NCBI RefSeq assembly: GCF_900880625.1
Contig: NZ_CAAHFB010000006.1
Span: forward strand, 248,001-312,000
Reading direction: 5' to 3'
DNA: 64,000 bases
Origin: Halorhabdus rudnickae
GTDB taxonomy: Archaea; Halobacteriota; Halobacteria; Halobacteriales; Haloarculaceae
The translations under genes and the position numbers were made by a program. The notes under the pieces are model-generated. The model did not search any database. It worked only from the letters and a program-made list of their open reading frames with translations, and was not told the DNA's origin. Of the stretch, positions 55,265 through 64,000 are shown in pieces (the stretch's first letter is position 1; each line of letters begins with the position of its first letter).

Positions 55265-55645
55265 TCACGACTCTCCGTCCAGCGGGCTGAGGAACTCGAG
55301 GGTGTGCCCGTCCGGATCTTCGAGGAACCCGGCGTAGGCATCGGCCGCCTCGACGACGTGGGGCTCAGCGACGACTGACCCCCCTGCCTCCCTGGCTCGT
55401 TCGAGGACTGCATCGACGTCCTCGACGACGAAGGCGACGTGGTCCGTATCGGCCCGCGAGGGGGCGATCGGCGTCGTCCGGTCGGGATCGTGCCGTAACT
55501 GGAGTTCGCCCGCGTCGGCAGCGACGTAAACGTTCTCGACGCCGTCGGCGGTGAACGACCACGTCCGTTCGAAACCGAGTGCGTTGTAGAACGCGAGTGA
55601 CCGATCGAGGTCCGACACCCAGAGGGCGACGTGTGCCAGGTCCAT
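55265..55645 (-). CDS. VOC-family protein (glyoxalase/bleomycin-resistance fold)
   Basis: Protein of 126 residues with two beta-alpha-beta-beta-beta units. Metal ligand positions are plausible at His5 (LAHVALWV), Glu47-region (ELQLRH), His (DHVAFVVED) and Glu in HTLEFLSP. Similar proteins are lactoylglutathione lyases, dioxygenases or binding proteins; the reaction is open. Confidence 0.82.
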   Translation of the reverse strand: MDLAHVALWVSDLDRSLAFYNALGFERTWSFTADGVENVYVAADAGELQLRHDPDRTTPIAPSRADTDHVAFVVEDVDAVLERAREAGGSVVAEPHVVEAADAYAGFLEDPDGHTLEFLSPLDGES

Positions 55646-55704
55646 AGTTCCCTTTTGGGAGCGTCACAGTTTACGGCATCGACAAACACACCCGGGTTGA
55701 CGTC

Positions 55705-56856
55705 TCATTCACCGTCTGCGATCGGCAACTCGACAGTGACGACCGTTCCCCGCGGCTCCCGATCGTCGACCGAGACTGTCCCGTCGTACCGGTCCACGAG
55801 CATCCCCACGATGTACAGCCCGAGGCCGGAACCGTTTCGCGCGTCCGGACCGTCCTCAATGTTCTGAATCCGTTCGCGCTCCGTCGGTGGAATGCCGGGG
55901 CCGTCGTCGGCCACCGAGATAGTGACCGTCTCGTCGTCGCGTTCGACCGCCACTTCGACGAGCGGATGGTCCCGATCATTGTGTTCGACAGCGTTCGACA
56001 GTAGATTGTGAAAGACTGGCGAGAGAAGCTCGTCGGCATGAACTGCCACGTCCGGGATTTCCCCTTCGAGGGAGACCGTTGCCTCACGATAGACCTCTCG
56101 CGTGTTCTCGATTTGGGTTTCGAGCATTCGCTGTAACGAGATCCGACGCAGTTCGGACGAGTCGTTCTCGCCCAGCGACGCGACGAACGCCCGGACCTGT
56201 TCGGTCAATTGGATCGCTTCTTCGGTCGTTCGCTGGACGCGGTCGAGATATTCTGTTCCCTCCGTGTCGACGTAATTTTCGAGGTGCCCGCTCATGCCGC
56301 TGATGATCTGGAGATCGTTGCCGATGTCGTGACGGACGATCCGGTTGAGCAACGCGAGTTTCTCGCGCTCGTCGGCGAGTCGCTCGCGTTCGCGTTCGAG
56401 TTCCTCCCGACGGCGCTGACTCCGGGCGTCGTAGCGGCCGACCAGAAGCCCGCCGACGCCGCCGATCGACGCCATCCCGCAGAGCACGATCGCGGCGTCG
56501 GCCACGTTGACGCCGGCAGCGATCTGATAGCCGACGAGTCCCAGCGCCGCGAAGCCGCCGAAGGCCGTCCCGAGGAACCACCACACGACGACGGCAACGG
56601 CGAACGCACCCTCGAGGGAACTACTGCCGAGCCAGAGACCACTCGCGAGGACGACAAGCCCGAACAGCGCCGGGACCAACGCCCCGATGACGGGTCCCGA
56701 GATCCCACCAGGGACACCGAACAGTCGAACCACTGGGACGAGGATGCCAGCCAGGCCGGTCGCTGCAACGAGGCCGCCACAGATGGCCCGGACGCTCGAC
56801 GACGAGATGCCGGCGACCGCTCGTGCTACGGCCGCGTCGGCCCGCTGTTTCGCCAT
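55705..56856 (-). CDS. sensor histidine kinase with multi-helix membrane domain
   Basis: Membrane kinase of 383 residues. Four to five helices (about 27-140) form the sensor without an obvious extracellular domain, then a coiled coil (145-168). The H-box is NRIVRHDIGNDL (His176), typical of haloarchaeal kinases; the ATPase domain has HNLLSNAVEH (N-box), DDGPGIP (G1) and GSGLGLYIV (G2). No response regulator is adjacent. ATG 56856 (MAKQRADAAVARAV) is the start. Confidence 0.9.
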   Translation of the reverse strand: MAKQRADAAVARAVAGISSSSVRAICGGLVAATGLAGILVPVVRLFGVPGGISGPVIGALVPALFGLVVLASGLWLGSSSLEGAFAVAVVVWWFLGTAFGGFAALGLVGYQIAAGVNVADAAIVLCGMASIGGVGGLLVGRYDARSQRRREELERERERLADEREKLALLNRIVRHDIGNDLQIISGMSGHLENYVDTEGTEYLDRVQRTTEEAIQLTEQVRAFVASLGENDSSELRRISLQRMLETQIENTREVYREATVSLEGEIPDVAVHADELLSPVFHNLLSNAVEHNDRDHPLVEVAVERDDETVTISVADDGPGIPPTERERIQNIEDGPDARNGSGLGLYIVGMLVDRYDGTVSVDDREPRGTVVTVELPIADGE

Positions 56857-56917
56857 TGAGTCTGTGTTTGCCCACAGCGGGGTAACTTTTCTGGGATCCG
56901 ACTCGCGTGGGGATAGA

Positions 56918-57844
56918 TCACGTGGTAGCGTCGGGGTACGGAACGTCGATTGTCTGACCGTCGGCGGCGACGAACGCGGCGTCGCCGAACGCCTCACGGG
57001 CCTGCCGCTGTAGTCTGTCGGCTTGCCCGGCGTAGCGTGTCGAGACGTGCGTCAGTGCGAGTCGCTTCGCTCCCGCCGCCGCCGCCAGCTCGGCGGCCTC
57101 CCGTGTCGTCGAGTGGCCCGTCTGTTCGGCCCGTTCGGCGCGGTCCTCGGCGAACGTCCCCTCGTGGATCAACAGGTCTGCGCCTTCGCTGGCCCGGCGC
57201 ACGGCATCGGTGGGTCGCGTGTCGCCGCTGTAGACGACGGTCCGCCCCGGGCGTGGCGGACCGACCACTTCCTCGGGCCTGACCGTCCGGCCGTCGTGCT
57301 CGACAGGTTCGCCCTCGTGGAGTTTCGAGTACTTGGGTCCCGGCGGGATGCCCAGTTCTTCTTCGGCCTTTTGCCGATCGAAACGGCCCTTCCGGTCGTC
57401 CTCTTCGAGAACGTACCCTACCGAGCGCGTCCGGTGTTCGGTCTCGATCGCCTGGACCTCGTAGTCCTCTCCCGCAAGCACCACGTCGCCCGGGGTGTTC
57501 TGTGTGATCCGTAACGGAAAGGACGGCCGGTCGCCGGTCGCACCGATGAGGTCTTCCAGTCGCGACCGCGTCCCGTGGGGAGCGTGGATCGCCAGCGGGG
57601 CCTCGCGGTCGTTGAAGTCCATCGTCTGCAGGAGGCCGGGGATCCCCAGGACGTGATCGCCGTGCAAGTGCGTCACGAAGATGTGTGCCACGTCGAAGCC
57701 AGTGCCAAAGCGCATCATCTGGCGCTGGGTCCCCTCGCCACAGTCAAAGAGCAGCCGCTCGCCGTCCCGCCGGACCATCACGGCCGATGGATTGCGTTCG
57801 GTCGTCGGCACCGCGCCGCTCGTCCCGAGAAACGTCACGCGCAT
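56918..57844 (-). CDS. rnz: ribonuclease Z (tRNA 3' processing)
   Basis: tRNA 3'-endonuclease of 308 residues. The zinc motif THLHGDH is at 58-64, later metal residues are in YSGDTRPTD and THVSTRY, and the flexible arm (RKGRFDRQKAEEELGIPPGP) that clamps tRNA is present. Matches RNase Z rather than arylsulfatase types. Confidence 0.95.
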   Translation of the reverse strand: MRVTFLGTSGAVPTTERNPSAVMVRRDGERLLFDCGEGTQRQMMRFGTGFDVAHIFVTHLHGDHVLGIPGLLQTMDFNDREAPLAIHAPHGTRSRLEDLIGATGDRPSFPLRITQNTPGDVVLAGEDYEVQAIETEHRTRSVGYVLEEDDRKGRFDRQKAEEELGIPPGPKYSKLHEGEPVEHDGRTVRPEEVVGPPRPGRTVVYSGDTRPTDAVRRASEGADLLIHEGTFAEDRAERAEQTGHSTTREAAELAAAAGAKRLALTHVSTRYAGQADRLQRQAREAFGDAAFVAADGQTIDVPYPDATT

Positions 57845-58069
57845 TACCTCCCGCTCGCTCGCCGACGGCTAAACGCCCTTCGGATCGTCCGTCCGACGAC
57901 GAAACAACGCTGACGCCAGGGACGGCAGACGCGGCTGGATCTGCCTCCACCACTGCTCGTTGACAGTCTGCCGAAGACATGCCAGGAAAACCGATCGAAC
58001 GTCCACCGGGATCAGCGAAAGTGCACTCAGGCATGATGGAGTCGGCTCGGGAGCACCCCGGACTACCAG

Positions 58070-58207
58070 TCACCCCGAGGGTGTCGCCAGCATCCGACCG
58101 CCACAGACCGAACAGGCTACTGGGCGGCGATTGGCTGTCGTCTCCCAGCCGCACTTGGCACACTCGAAGGTGTAGGGCCGATCGTCGGCTGACTCCTCGT
58201 CACCCAT
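58070..58207 (-). CDS. rubrerythrin-like zinc-ribbon microprotein, 45 residues
   Basis: Short protein MGDEESADDRPYTFECAKCG ending ...MLATPSG. Two Cys pairs, CAKC and CSVC, form a rubredoxin-like zinc or iron knuckle as in haloarchaeal rubrerythrin-like domain proteins. Function unknown. Not separable by length alone from noise, but the paired knuckles and acidic start support it. Confidence 0.65.
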   Translation of the reverse strand: MGDEESADDRPYTFECAKCGWETTANRRPVACSVCGGRMLATPSG

Positions 58208-58369
58208 CTTACTCTCACGGTCTAGCTCGACACAAATGAGTGTTGTTGACGGAGATAGTTTCCGTTTATCTCCACTCGGCCCCTCGATGCGCGGCGAGTC
58301 GCTCAACGCGTTCCTCGTTCCGGACGACCACACGAGGGAGGGGACGCTCCTCGACCGGTCAGCGACGTC

Positions 58370-58829
58370 ATGCGTGGTCTCGCCGATGGACAAACGGTGT
58401 CGACCTGGCCGGACACTCCGGGACGTGATCGGTCGACATCGGGGCACTGACAGGGTGCGGTTCGAGACCGACTTCCCGGTGGTCGGCGACCGCCGGCTGT
58501 TCGACGCGCTGGACGCGCTCGTCGAGAACGCCGTCGAGCACGGCTCTGCGGACGCGGACGACGACCGCGTGACGGTGAGCGTCGCGGCACAGGTCGACGC
58601 CGAGGAGGGAGTGGCCACGATCACTGACGGCGGACCGGGCATCCCGGAGTACGCGCGCGCCGCGGTCTTCGACGACCGACCCATCTCACAGCTCTCGTAC
58701 AACAGCGGACTGGGCCTATGGCTGGCGAAGTGGCTCGTCGAGGGGTTCGGGGGCCGACTCGGGTACGAACGCCGGGGCGGACAACGATCGTGTCTGTCAG
58801 GCCTCTGTGCGGTACGTGATCCATCCTGA
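58370..58829 (+). pseudogene. histidine kinase ATPase-domain relic
   Basis: One frame reads LRDVIGRHRGTDRVRFETDF, DALDALVENAVEHG (N-box), TDGGPGIPEYA (G1) and SYNSGLGLWLAKWLVEGFGG (G2), a complete HATPase_c domain. Upstream (58236-58369) the open frame is not kinase-like and has neither membrane nor H-box sequence. The end (QRSCLSGLCAVRDPS) departs from the family. It is best read as the remnant of a haloarchaeal sensor kinase, possibly still translated from ATG 58236. Confidence 0.6.
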
Positions 58830-59036
58830 GATCCGATGGCCTGTGGGGCTATGCTTCGCCAGGGGTCCCGCCCGTCTTTCGGCGGCGACAGTACGGGTAT
58901 GCGTTCACTGTAGATGAAAATAACAGCACATCTTTGACTTATTTTCCGGGCACACGTTATATTGTAGTGAGAATGTATATATTCTCTAGCGAATATTAGG
59001 GTAACCGATAAGCCGGATACCGAGTTATTATTTCGC

Positions 59037-59183
59037 ATGGTCCGTACTGATCCGTACCCACGTTCGACGTCCCGGCGATTCGAGTGCCGGTCCTGCTTGA
59101 CTGTCGTGACCGCCGAGGAACGCGTCAGCACCTGTCCGGAGTGTGGCGGCCGAATGAAGAACGTCTCCGTCCCACGCGAGTGA
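59037..59183 (+). CDS. rubrerythrin-like domain microprotein, 48 residues
   Basis: Short protein MVRTDPYPRSTSRRFECRSC ... CPECGGRMKNVSVPRE. The two pairs CRSC and CPEC, with the invariant-looking RMKN-x-VPRE end, match a haloarchaeal rubrerythrin-like family (recalled as DUF7129). It is preceded by AT-rich sequence (58910-59030) with TATTATTT before the ATG, consistent with a leaderless mRNA. Confidence 0.75.
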   Translation: MVRTDPYPRSTSRRFECRSCLTVVTAEERVSTCPECGGRMKNVSVPRE

Positions 59184-59679
59184 GACTGGCGGGAGGTACG
59201 TCTCACCTCTCCGGAACTGCAATCTTCAGATCAATAAATAGCTGTTTTAGTCAAATATCAAAACATATGTATTGGCACATGGATACTAATCAAATACATA
59301 TCCAGGTTTTGGAGTGCAAGTATGGCACCATACCAAAACTATTTTACCATCCCGCCGAAAGTGAGCATCGGCAGAGGTGATGTGAACACGCCACATGATT
59401 TCGTCCAGTCCCGACCAGAAGACGCACCGTCTCCCGCGGCGAGCGTCGTGGGTGGCTGTCCACCGAGGCCGAGAGCCTGTCAGATACCTGCCACAGCCTG
59501 GACCTGATCGTCTGTCCACCGACGATCACGCTTTTTGCGGCCGTTGATGTGTACAGCGTTTTGTTGTCGGTAGAGAGGAGTCACCGGTACCGTTCCGCCA
59601 GAGTGATCTCTCGGGTGACCGACGAACCCATGTTGCAGCGAGGGGAGTGTTTTTAGGTGTGGTGGCACATCTCACAGGT
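59184..59679. other. 496-base intergenic stretch, partly AT-rich
   Basis: 59215-59345 is markedly AT-rich. A minus-strand frame (RKKRDRRWTDDQVQAVAGI at about 59480-59545) looks like the end of an unidentified protein. No supported gene. The end (59640-59679) probably holds the promoter of the TrkA-type gene. Confidence 0.4.
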
Positions 59680-60345
59680 ATGAAGTTCGTCATCGTCGGG
59701 TTCGGCCGCGTCGGGATGCGGACCGCACGAGTTCTCAAGGAGGAGGGCCACGACGTCACGATCGTCGACAGCGACGCTGAGAAGATCGAGCGCTCCCGCG
59801 AGGAGGGGTTTCAGTCGGTGCTGGGGGACTGCAACGACGAGACGATACTCGAAGCGGCGGGCATCGCCGAGGCCGATGCCGTCGCCGGGCTGACCGGCGA
59901 CCTCAACACTAACTTCGCGGCCTGCATGATCGGCAACGAACACGGTTGCCGGACGGTGTTGCGCATCGACGAGGACTACCGCGAGGAACTGTACGAGAAC
60001 TACGCCAGCGAGGTCGACGAAGTGGTCTATCCCGAGCGACTGGGTGCTGCTGGGGCGAAAACGGCCATGCTCGGCGGCGACTTCGACGTCCTCGCGGACC
60101 TGACGGAGAACCTGACGGTCACCTCGATCCGGATCCCCGAGGGCTCGCCGGTAGTCGGAACGCGCGTCGTCACGTTGGACCTGCCGGGGGATGCGCAGGT
60201 GTACGCCCACGGCCGTGACGACGATCCGATGTCGATTCCACTGCCCCGCGATACGATCGCGGCGGGCGACCGGATCGCGGTCACCGCCCCGCCCGAAGCC
60301 ATCGAGGACATCCGGACGAGTCTCATGCCCGAAGAACCTGCCTGA
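59680..60345 (+). CDS. TrkA-type potassium-transport NAD-binding protein
   Basis: Cytoplasmic regulatory subunit of K+ uptake or channel systems, 221 residues. The RCK-N Rossmann domain starts MKFVIVGFGRVGMRTARVL with GxGxxG-like GFGRVG, followed by VDSDAEKIE and GDCNDETIL. The TrkA-C domain (SIRIPEGSPVVGTRV, GDRIAVTAPPE) occupies residues about 140-221. ATG 59680 is chosen over 59647. The channel subunit is not adjacent. Confidence 0.92.
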   Translation: MKFVIVGFGRVGMRTARVLKEEGHDVTIVDSDAEKIERSREEGFQSVLGDCNDETILEAAGIAEADAVAGLTGDLNTNFAACMIGNEHGCRTVLRIDEDYREELYENYASEVDEVVYPERLGAAGAKTAMLGGDFDVLADLTENLTVTSIRIPEGSPVVGTRVVTLDLPGDAQVYAHGRDDDPMSIPLPRDTIAAGDRIAVTAPPEAIEDIRTSLMPEEPA

Positions 60346-60385
60346 GGACGGTGGCGATGACAGTGACGCCGCTAGTTGTTGGAAA

Positions 60386-60410
60386 CCGGGCCGGTGGTCA
60401 CTCGGCCCGG
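60386..60410 (+). terminator. hairpin after the TrkA gene
   Basis: CCGGGCC and GGCCCGG enclose 11 bases, 41 bases past the stop. Likely transcript end, though no T run follows. The remaining bases to 60578 show no gene. Confidence 0.4.
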
Positions 60411-60578
60411 AAGGAAAGTGGGTGCCCGGGCGCGCTGTGGGAGGATGGGAAAGACGACGAGGCCGTCTGTGCGCGCCCGTATGGAAAATGCCCGTGCTGA
60501 CACATAAAATTGCGTCAGACAACTGCATGACTGCAGCGTGATCCGAGCGCTTTTCTCCCGCCGAGCCGATCGGAACTC

Positions 60579-60755
60579 ATGGACTCCTGGGGCACTCTCT
60601 TCGAACGCGCGGTGACTGTCGAGACCGACGTGCCGGCGATCCGCGACCGACTCGCCGCCCAAAGGGGCGACGAGGGTGAGCCTGACGGGGGACCCGATCG
60701 GAGCAAGAGCGGCAACCGGGATGACAGCGGATATCAGGACGATGACGACGAGTGA
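60579..60755 (+). CDS. small acidic hypothetical protein
   Basis: Predicted 58-residue protein MDSWGTLFERAVTVETDVPA... with a helical start and a disordered, Asp-rich end. Its last 14 bases overlap the following gene, so it is probably translated together with it. Not recognised. Confidence 0.5.
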   Translation: MDSWGTLFERAVTVETDVPAIRDRLAAQRGDEGEPDGGPDRSKSGNRDDSGYQDDDDE

Positions 60756-61209
60756 ACCCACGCGAGTCGTCGCCGACGCCGACGTGCTGGCGGCGGACCT
60801 GTTGGTTGGTGGCCCGGCCCGGGAAGCACTCGACCATGTGCGGGGCCACGACTGGCTGATGCTTGTGGCCAGTGATCCGCTCGTCGCTGACGCGGAGGCC
60901 GTCATCGGGACGCTTGCCGAGACTGACCTCGCGGCGGCCTGGCGGGCGCGCTTCGAGGACGAACGGTGCCGGGTCGAACACCCTCCGGGCGACCATCCGG
61001 CACTTGCGTCCGCCATCGCCGGCGACGCGGGCCACGTCCTGACGTTCGACGACCGATTGACGGGTCCGAAAGCCGGTGTCTCTCTCCAGCAGTACGCGAT
61101 CAGCGTGCGCACGCCGGCAGCGTTCGCGACCGTCTTCGATCCGGCCGCGGTCTACGAGGGGTTTGTCGGCGACAGGTATCCTGGCCCGGACGCCGATCCG
61201 CGAGAATAG
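60742..61209 (+). CDS. PIN-like domain protein (DUF7384-like)
   Basis: Protein of 155 residues from ATG 60742. VVADADVLAADLLVGGPARE resembles the first strand of PIN-fold nucleases with acidic residues, and GHVLTFDDRLTGPKAG their later Asp region. It fits a haloarchaeal family I recall as DUF7384. It could be an RNA-cleaving or degenerate PIN-like protein. Ribosomes may reinitiate from the overlapping small gene. Confidence 0.65.
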   Translation: MTTSEPTRVVADADVLAADLLVGGPAREALDHVRGHDWLMLVASDPLVADAEAVIGTLAETDLAAAWRARFEDERCRVEHPPGDHPALASAIAGDAGHVLTFDDRLTGPKAGVSLQQYAISVRTPAAFATVFDPAAVYEGFVGDRYPGPDADPRE

Positions 61210-61228
61210 GATTCGACGGCCCAGTGGC

Positions 61229-61687
61229 TCACTCCTCGAGTTCGAGTCCGAACTGCTCGTGCTCGACGGCGGCGTTGAGGACGACGCTCGTGTTGGACTC
61301 TTTGATCTCCGGATCTGTGAGCAGACTCTTGATCTGGGCGTTCATGTCGTCAGTGTCGTTGAACTTCCCGATCGCGATAATGTCGTGGTCGCCAGTGACC
61401 TCGTAGACGCTGATCATCTGTTCCTGTTCACGCAGGCGATCAGTCACTTCTGGCAGGGCGTTGCCCTCTACTTTGAGTTGGAGGATGGCAGTGACGTCGT
61501 AGCCGATCTGGTCGTAGTCGACCTTTGGTGTATACCCGCTGATGATCCCCTGTTCCTCCAGATCCGAAAGGTGATTCGAGACAGTTGTCACCGAGACGTC
61601 CAGGTCGTCGGCAAGGCTGCGGAGGCTGGCACGACCGTCGTCGAGCAGTTCGTTGATGAGTTTGCGATCGAGATTTTCGTACGTCAT
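61229..61687 (-). CDS. lrp: Lrp/AsnC-family regulator divergent from glnA
   Basis: Regulator of 152 residues: N-terminal HTH ([22 protein letters not shown]) and a C-terminal RAM effector domain ([33 protein letters not shown]). The divergent lrp-glnA pair is conserved in haloarchaea and suggests control of nitrogen assimilation. ATG 61687 is preferred over 61693. Confidence 0.92.
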   Translation of the reverse strand: MTYENLDRKLINELLDDGRASLRSLADDLDVSVTTVSNHLSDLEEQGIISGYTPKVDYDQIGYDVTAILQLKVEGNALPEVTDRLREQEQMISVYEVTGDHDIIAIGKFNDTDDMNAQIKSLLTDPEIKESNTSVVLNAAVEHEQFGLELEE

Positions 61688-61774
61688 TGCCACCGAAGAT
61701 GGGTTCCTCCCATTAGAATTTTACGAACATCCAATTCTCGATCACAACCGGAAGATTTGCGCAGAACGGCAGGG

Positions 61775-61785
61775 TTTTTATAATA
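61775..61785 (+). promoter_or_regulatory. TATA box candidate for glnA
   Basis: TTTTTATAATA, 29-39 bases before ATG 61814. The Lrp-side gap 61694-61813 also contains the imperfect dyad GAATT-TTACGAACATCC-AATTC, a possible Lrp site. Confidence 0.55.
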
Positions 61786-61813
61786 GGGGTTCACCTCCAG
61801 AGTGACGTGAAAA

Positions 61814-63184
61814 ATGACAAACGATCAGCTCACTGATGGCGGGCTTTCCGCCGAGGCGGAGGCGGTACTCGAAGAGATCGACGAACAGAACGTCGACTTC
61901 CTGCGACTGCAGTTCACGGACATCTTGGGGACCGTCAAGAACGTCTCCATCACGGCCGATCAGGCCGAGAAGGCGTTCACCGAGGGGATCTATTTCGACG
62001 GGTCCTCCATCGACGGATTCGTCCGTATCCAGGAATCGGACATGCGCCTGGATCCCGACCCGTCGACGTTTGCGTTGCTCCCGTGGCGCCAGAGTGAGGA
62101 GAGTGCGGCGGCCCGACTGATCTGTGACGTGATCAACACTTCCACTGGCGAGCCCTTCGAGGGCGATCCGCGGGGCATTCTGAAGAACGCCATCGATCGG
62201 GCCAACGAGATGGGCTACGAGGTCAACATGGCCCCCGAGCCCGAGTTCTTCCTCTTCGAGGAAGACGACGAGGGGCGCGCGACGACCGAGACTGGCGACC
62301 ACGGTGGGTACTTCGACCTCGCGCCGAAGGACCTCGCCAGCGACGTCCGGCGTGACATCATCTTCGGCTTAGAGGACATGGGCTTCGACATCGAGGCCTC
62401 ACACCACGAGGTCGCCGAGGGCCAACACGAGATCAACTTCACCTACGACGATGCCCTCTCGACGGCGGATAACGTCGCTACCTTCCGGTCGGTCGTCCGC
62501 GCCATCGCGGCCGAACACGACCTTCATGCGACGTTCATGCCAAAACCGATCCCGAAAATCAACGGATCGGGCATGCATACTCACATCTCGCTGTTTACCG
62601 ACGACGGCGAGAACGTCTTCCACGACGAGAACGACGAGTTCGACCTCTCGGAGACTGCAAAGCAGTTCCTCGCGGGCATTCTTGACCACGCCCCCGCAAT
62701 CACTGCCGTCACAAACCCGACAGTCAACAGCTACAAGCGCCTGGTCCCGGGCTACGAGGCACCCGTCTACATCGCGTGGTCGGACCGCAACCGTTCGGCA
62801 CTGATCCGCAAGCCCGCGGCCCGCGTTCCCGCCGCCAGCCGGATCGAGGCTCGCTTCCCGGATCCGTCGTGTAACCCGTATCTCGCCTTCGCGACGCTCA
62901 TCCACGCCGGTCTCGACGGGATCGAGAAGGGCCTGGACAGTCCCGACCCAGTCAGAGAGAACATCTACGAATTTGACGAGGCCAAACGCGAGGAGTACGG
63001 CATCGACACGCTGCCGGAGAACCTCGGCGAGGCCGTCGACGCCTTGGAGGAGGACGAAGTCATTCTCGACGCTCTCGGTCCCCACACCGGCGAGAAGTTC
63101 GTCCAGGCCAAACGCCAGGAACACATGGAGTACCTGGTCGACGTCTCGGAGTGGGAGCTCGATCGGTACCTCGAGAAGTACTAA
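61814..63184 (+). CDS. glnA: glutamine synthetase, type I
   Basis: Makes glutamine from glutamate, ammonia and ATP; dodecameric cytosolic enzyme. The 456-residue protein has [19 protein letters not shown] (metal ligands), [12 protein letters not shown], the ATP-binding [14 protein letters not shown] and NRSALIRKP with active-site Arg. There is no adenylylation Tyr context of proteobacterial type, as expected for GSI-alpha archaeal enzymes. Expression is probably under the divergent Lrp. Confidence 0.97.
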   Translation: MTNDQLTDGGLSAEAEAVLEEIDEQNVDFLRLQFTDILGTVKNVSITADQAEKAFTEGIYFDGSSIDGFVRIQESDMRLDPDPSTFALLPWRQSEESAAARLICDVINTSTGEPFEGDPRGILKNAIDRANEMGYEVNMAPEPEFFLFEEDDEGRATTETGDHGGYFDLAPKDLASDVRRDIIFGLEDMGFDIEASHHEVAEGQHEINFTYDDALSTADNVATFRSVVRAIAAEHDLHATFMPKPIPKINGSGMHTHISLFTDDGENVFHDENDEFDLSETAKQFLAGILDHAPAITAVTNPTVNSYKRLVPGYEAPVYIAWSDRNRSALIRKPAARVPAASRIEARFPDPSCNPYLAFATLIHAGLDGIEKGLDSPDPVRENIYEFDEAKREEYGIDTLPENLGEAVDALEEDEVILDALGPHTGEKFVQAKRQEHMEYLVDVSEWELDRYLEKY

Positions 63185-63208
63185 CGCCGCGTGGATCCGG
63201 ATCGCGAC

Positions 63209-64000
63209 TCACTCGTTTTCGACGCCGTGTATTGACCGACGAACAGTCACGACAAGCGCGCCGGCGACGAGCCCGACGAGGGCGACCAGTGTCTCGCTGC
63301 CGCCGGTTCGGACGAACGTGGCGGCGGTCACCACCACGACCGCCGCGGTTGCTAGGCCTGCCTGCATCCATCTTCCCCCATCACGCTGTCGGATTCCCGC
63401 CGCTCCGATAGCTGTACCGAGGGCGACGCCCACGGCCAGCAGACCGTCGCCGGACAATTCGATCACGACGGGGCTGAATGTGCCGATCAAGCCCGCAAGA
63501 CCGAACGCGCCTCGGGGGCGTTCCAGAACCTCGAACACGACCAGGAGGTATGCCAGCCCGACGGCGGTCCCGACAACGACTTCGATCGGTCGGTGGACGC
63601 CGAGTGCGACCCGCGAGGCGGCGATCGCGGCGACTATACCTCCGGCGAGCACAAGTGGCCGGTTACGCTTCTGCTTTCGAAACGCCAACGCGAGGCCGAG
63701 CCAGCCGACCGCCGCCGCCGTGGCGTGGCCACTCGGGAAGGCGTAACCCCCCGGCCCGACGATCCGGGTGTACAGTCCCTCGATGAACTCGGGCATTCCC
63801 GAAGCGCCGGGCAAGTCGGCCGCGCCCGGCGGTCGCTCGAGTGCGAACCCCGTTTTCAGCGTGATCGACAGCGCCATCGCGCCGACGATCGACGCGAACA
63901 GCAGGGCACCGCGGTCGGCGTCGAGTCGGTCGCCGATCACTGGCAACCAATCCCCGAAGAAGTAGACGACGATCCCGAGGCCGACGATCACCAGCGGATC
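63209..64000 (-). CDS. PAP2-type phosphatase, 5' end outside window
   Basis: Membrane phosphatase with multiple helices. The three catalytic motifs are present: KTGFALERPPG (motif 1), FPSGHATA (motif 2) and SRVALGVHRPIEV (motif 3). It continues past the window edge: the frame is open to base 64000, so only 260-odd C-terminal residues are seen. The enzyme likely dephosphorylates a polyprenyl diphosphate or phospholipid. Convergent with glnA. Confidence 0.88.
   Translation of the reverse strand, partial: DPLVIVGLGIVVYFFGDWLPVIGDRLDADRGALLFASIVGAMALSITLKTGFALERPPGAADLPGASGMPEFIEGLYTRIVGPGGYAFPSGHATAAAVGWLGLALAFRKQKRNRPLVLAGGIVAAIAASRVALGVHRPIEVVVGTAVGLAYLLVVFEVLERPRGAFGLAGLIGTFSPVVIELSGDGLLAVGVALGTAIGAAGIRQRDGGRWMQAGLATAAVVVVTAATFVRTGGSETLVALVGLVAGALVVTVRRSIHGVENE

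Noticed and set aside
58208-59206. 378-codon minus-strand frame extending the 45-residue microprotein
   Set aside because: The upstream part is Ser/Arg-rich shadow of the kinase relic; the ATG at 58207 gives a complete small domain.

Overview
The window reads as a chromosomal segment of a haloarchaeon (class Halobacteria). Proteins are acidic and rich in Asp/Glu, the third codon position is strongly G/C biased, and the machinery is archaeal: A-type ATP synthase, aRF1, TFB, aIF1 and aIF1A, Rio1, TrmB, Lrp, an F420 pathway pair, Taw1 wyosine synthase and NreA. Haloarchaeal xylose dehydrogenase, twin-arginine exported proteins and rubrerythrin-like microproteins fit the same picture. A Halorhabdus or Haloarcula relative is plausible, but that is inference.

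Layout. 1-5281: end of an A-type ATP synthase operon (atpA partial, atpB, atpD), interrupted by a small membrane protein and a Brp/Blh beta-carotene dioxygenase. 5346-8466: MFS transporter, two tandem GNAT acetyltransferases and a zinc-ribbon protein. 8733-12765: prf1/minD divergent pair and argS. 12766-14866: an alcohol dehydrogenase relic, an HTH/MazF-like toxin pair whose toxin looks frameshifted, and taw1. 15179-19601: accessory locus with a [NiFe] hydrogenase (Tat-exported small subunit, large subunit, maturation protease) next to a decayed DDE insertion sequence. 19725-23307: nreA, a C2H2 microprotein, then a kinase/RNA-binding/HAD operon. 23321-27068: paired MgtE-type transporters and a sulfur-transfer operon (DsrE, TusA, SQR-like, DUF1641). 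27214-32931: xylose dehydrogenase and a MoxR/DUF58/transglutaminase operon. 33084-38952: aIF1, an HTH plus possible toxin pair, a Nudix-IF2B fusion, a phosphoesterase, cofE-mer and a small membrane protein. 39096-47690: GT75 glycosyltransferase, DUF502, beta-CASP nuclease, nagA, tfb, a TrmB regulator, rio1, aIF1A. 47964-53586: exported subtilase with two chitin-binding domains, two small enzymes, DUF460. 53729-55119: AT-richer island with a Panacea-like/PemK-like gene pair. 55265-64000: VOC protein, histidine kinase, RNase Z, a kinase relic between two rubrerythrin-like microproteins, TrkA protein, a PIN-like protein, lrp, glnA, PAP2 phosphatase.

Themes. (1) The hydrogenase locus is the most unusual: the large subunit and protease keep all catalytic residues, but the small subunit loses family-like sequence where its distal Fe-S domain should begin, and the spacer that follows reads as protein-like membrane sequence on the opposite strand. 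(2) Three small gene pairs have toxin-antitoxin architecture: HTH/MazF, HTH/TumE-like and Panacea/PemK. (3) Several relics (alcohol dehydrogenase, receiver domain, kinase ATPase domain, membrane-protein fragment, transposase) mark sites of past insertion and decay. No rRNA, tRNA or CRISPR array was seen.
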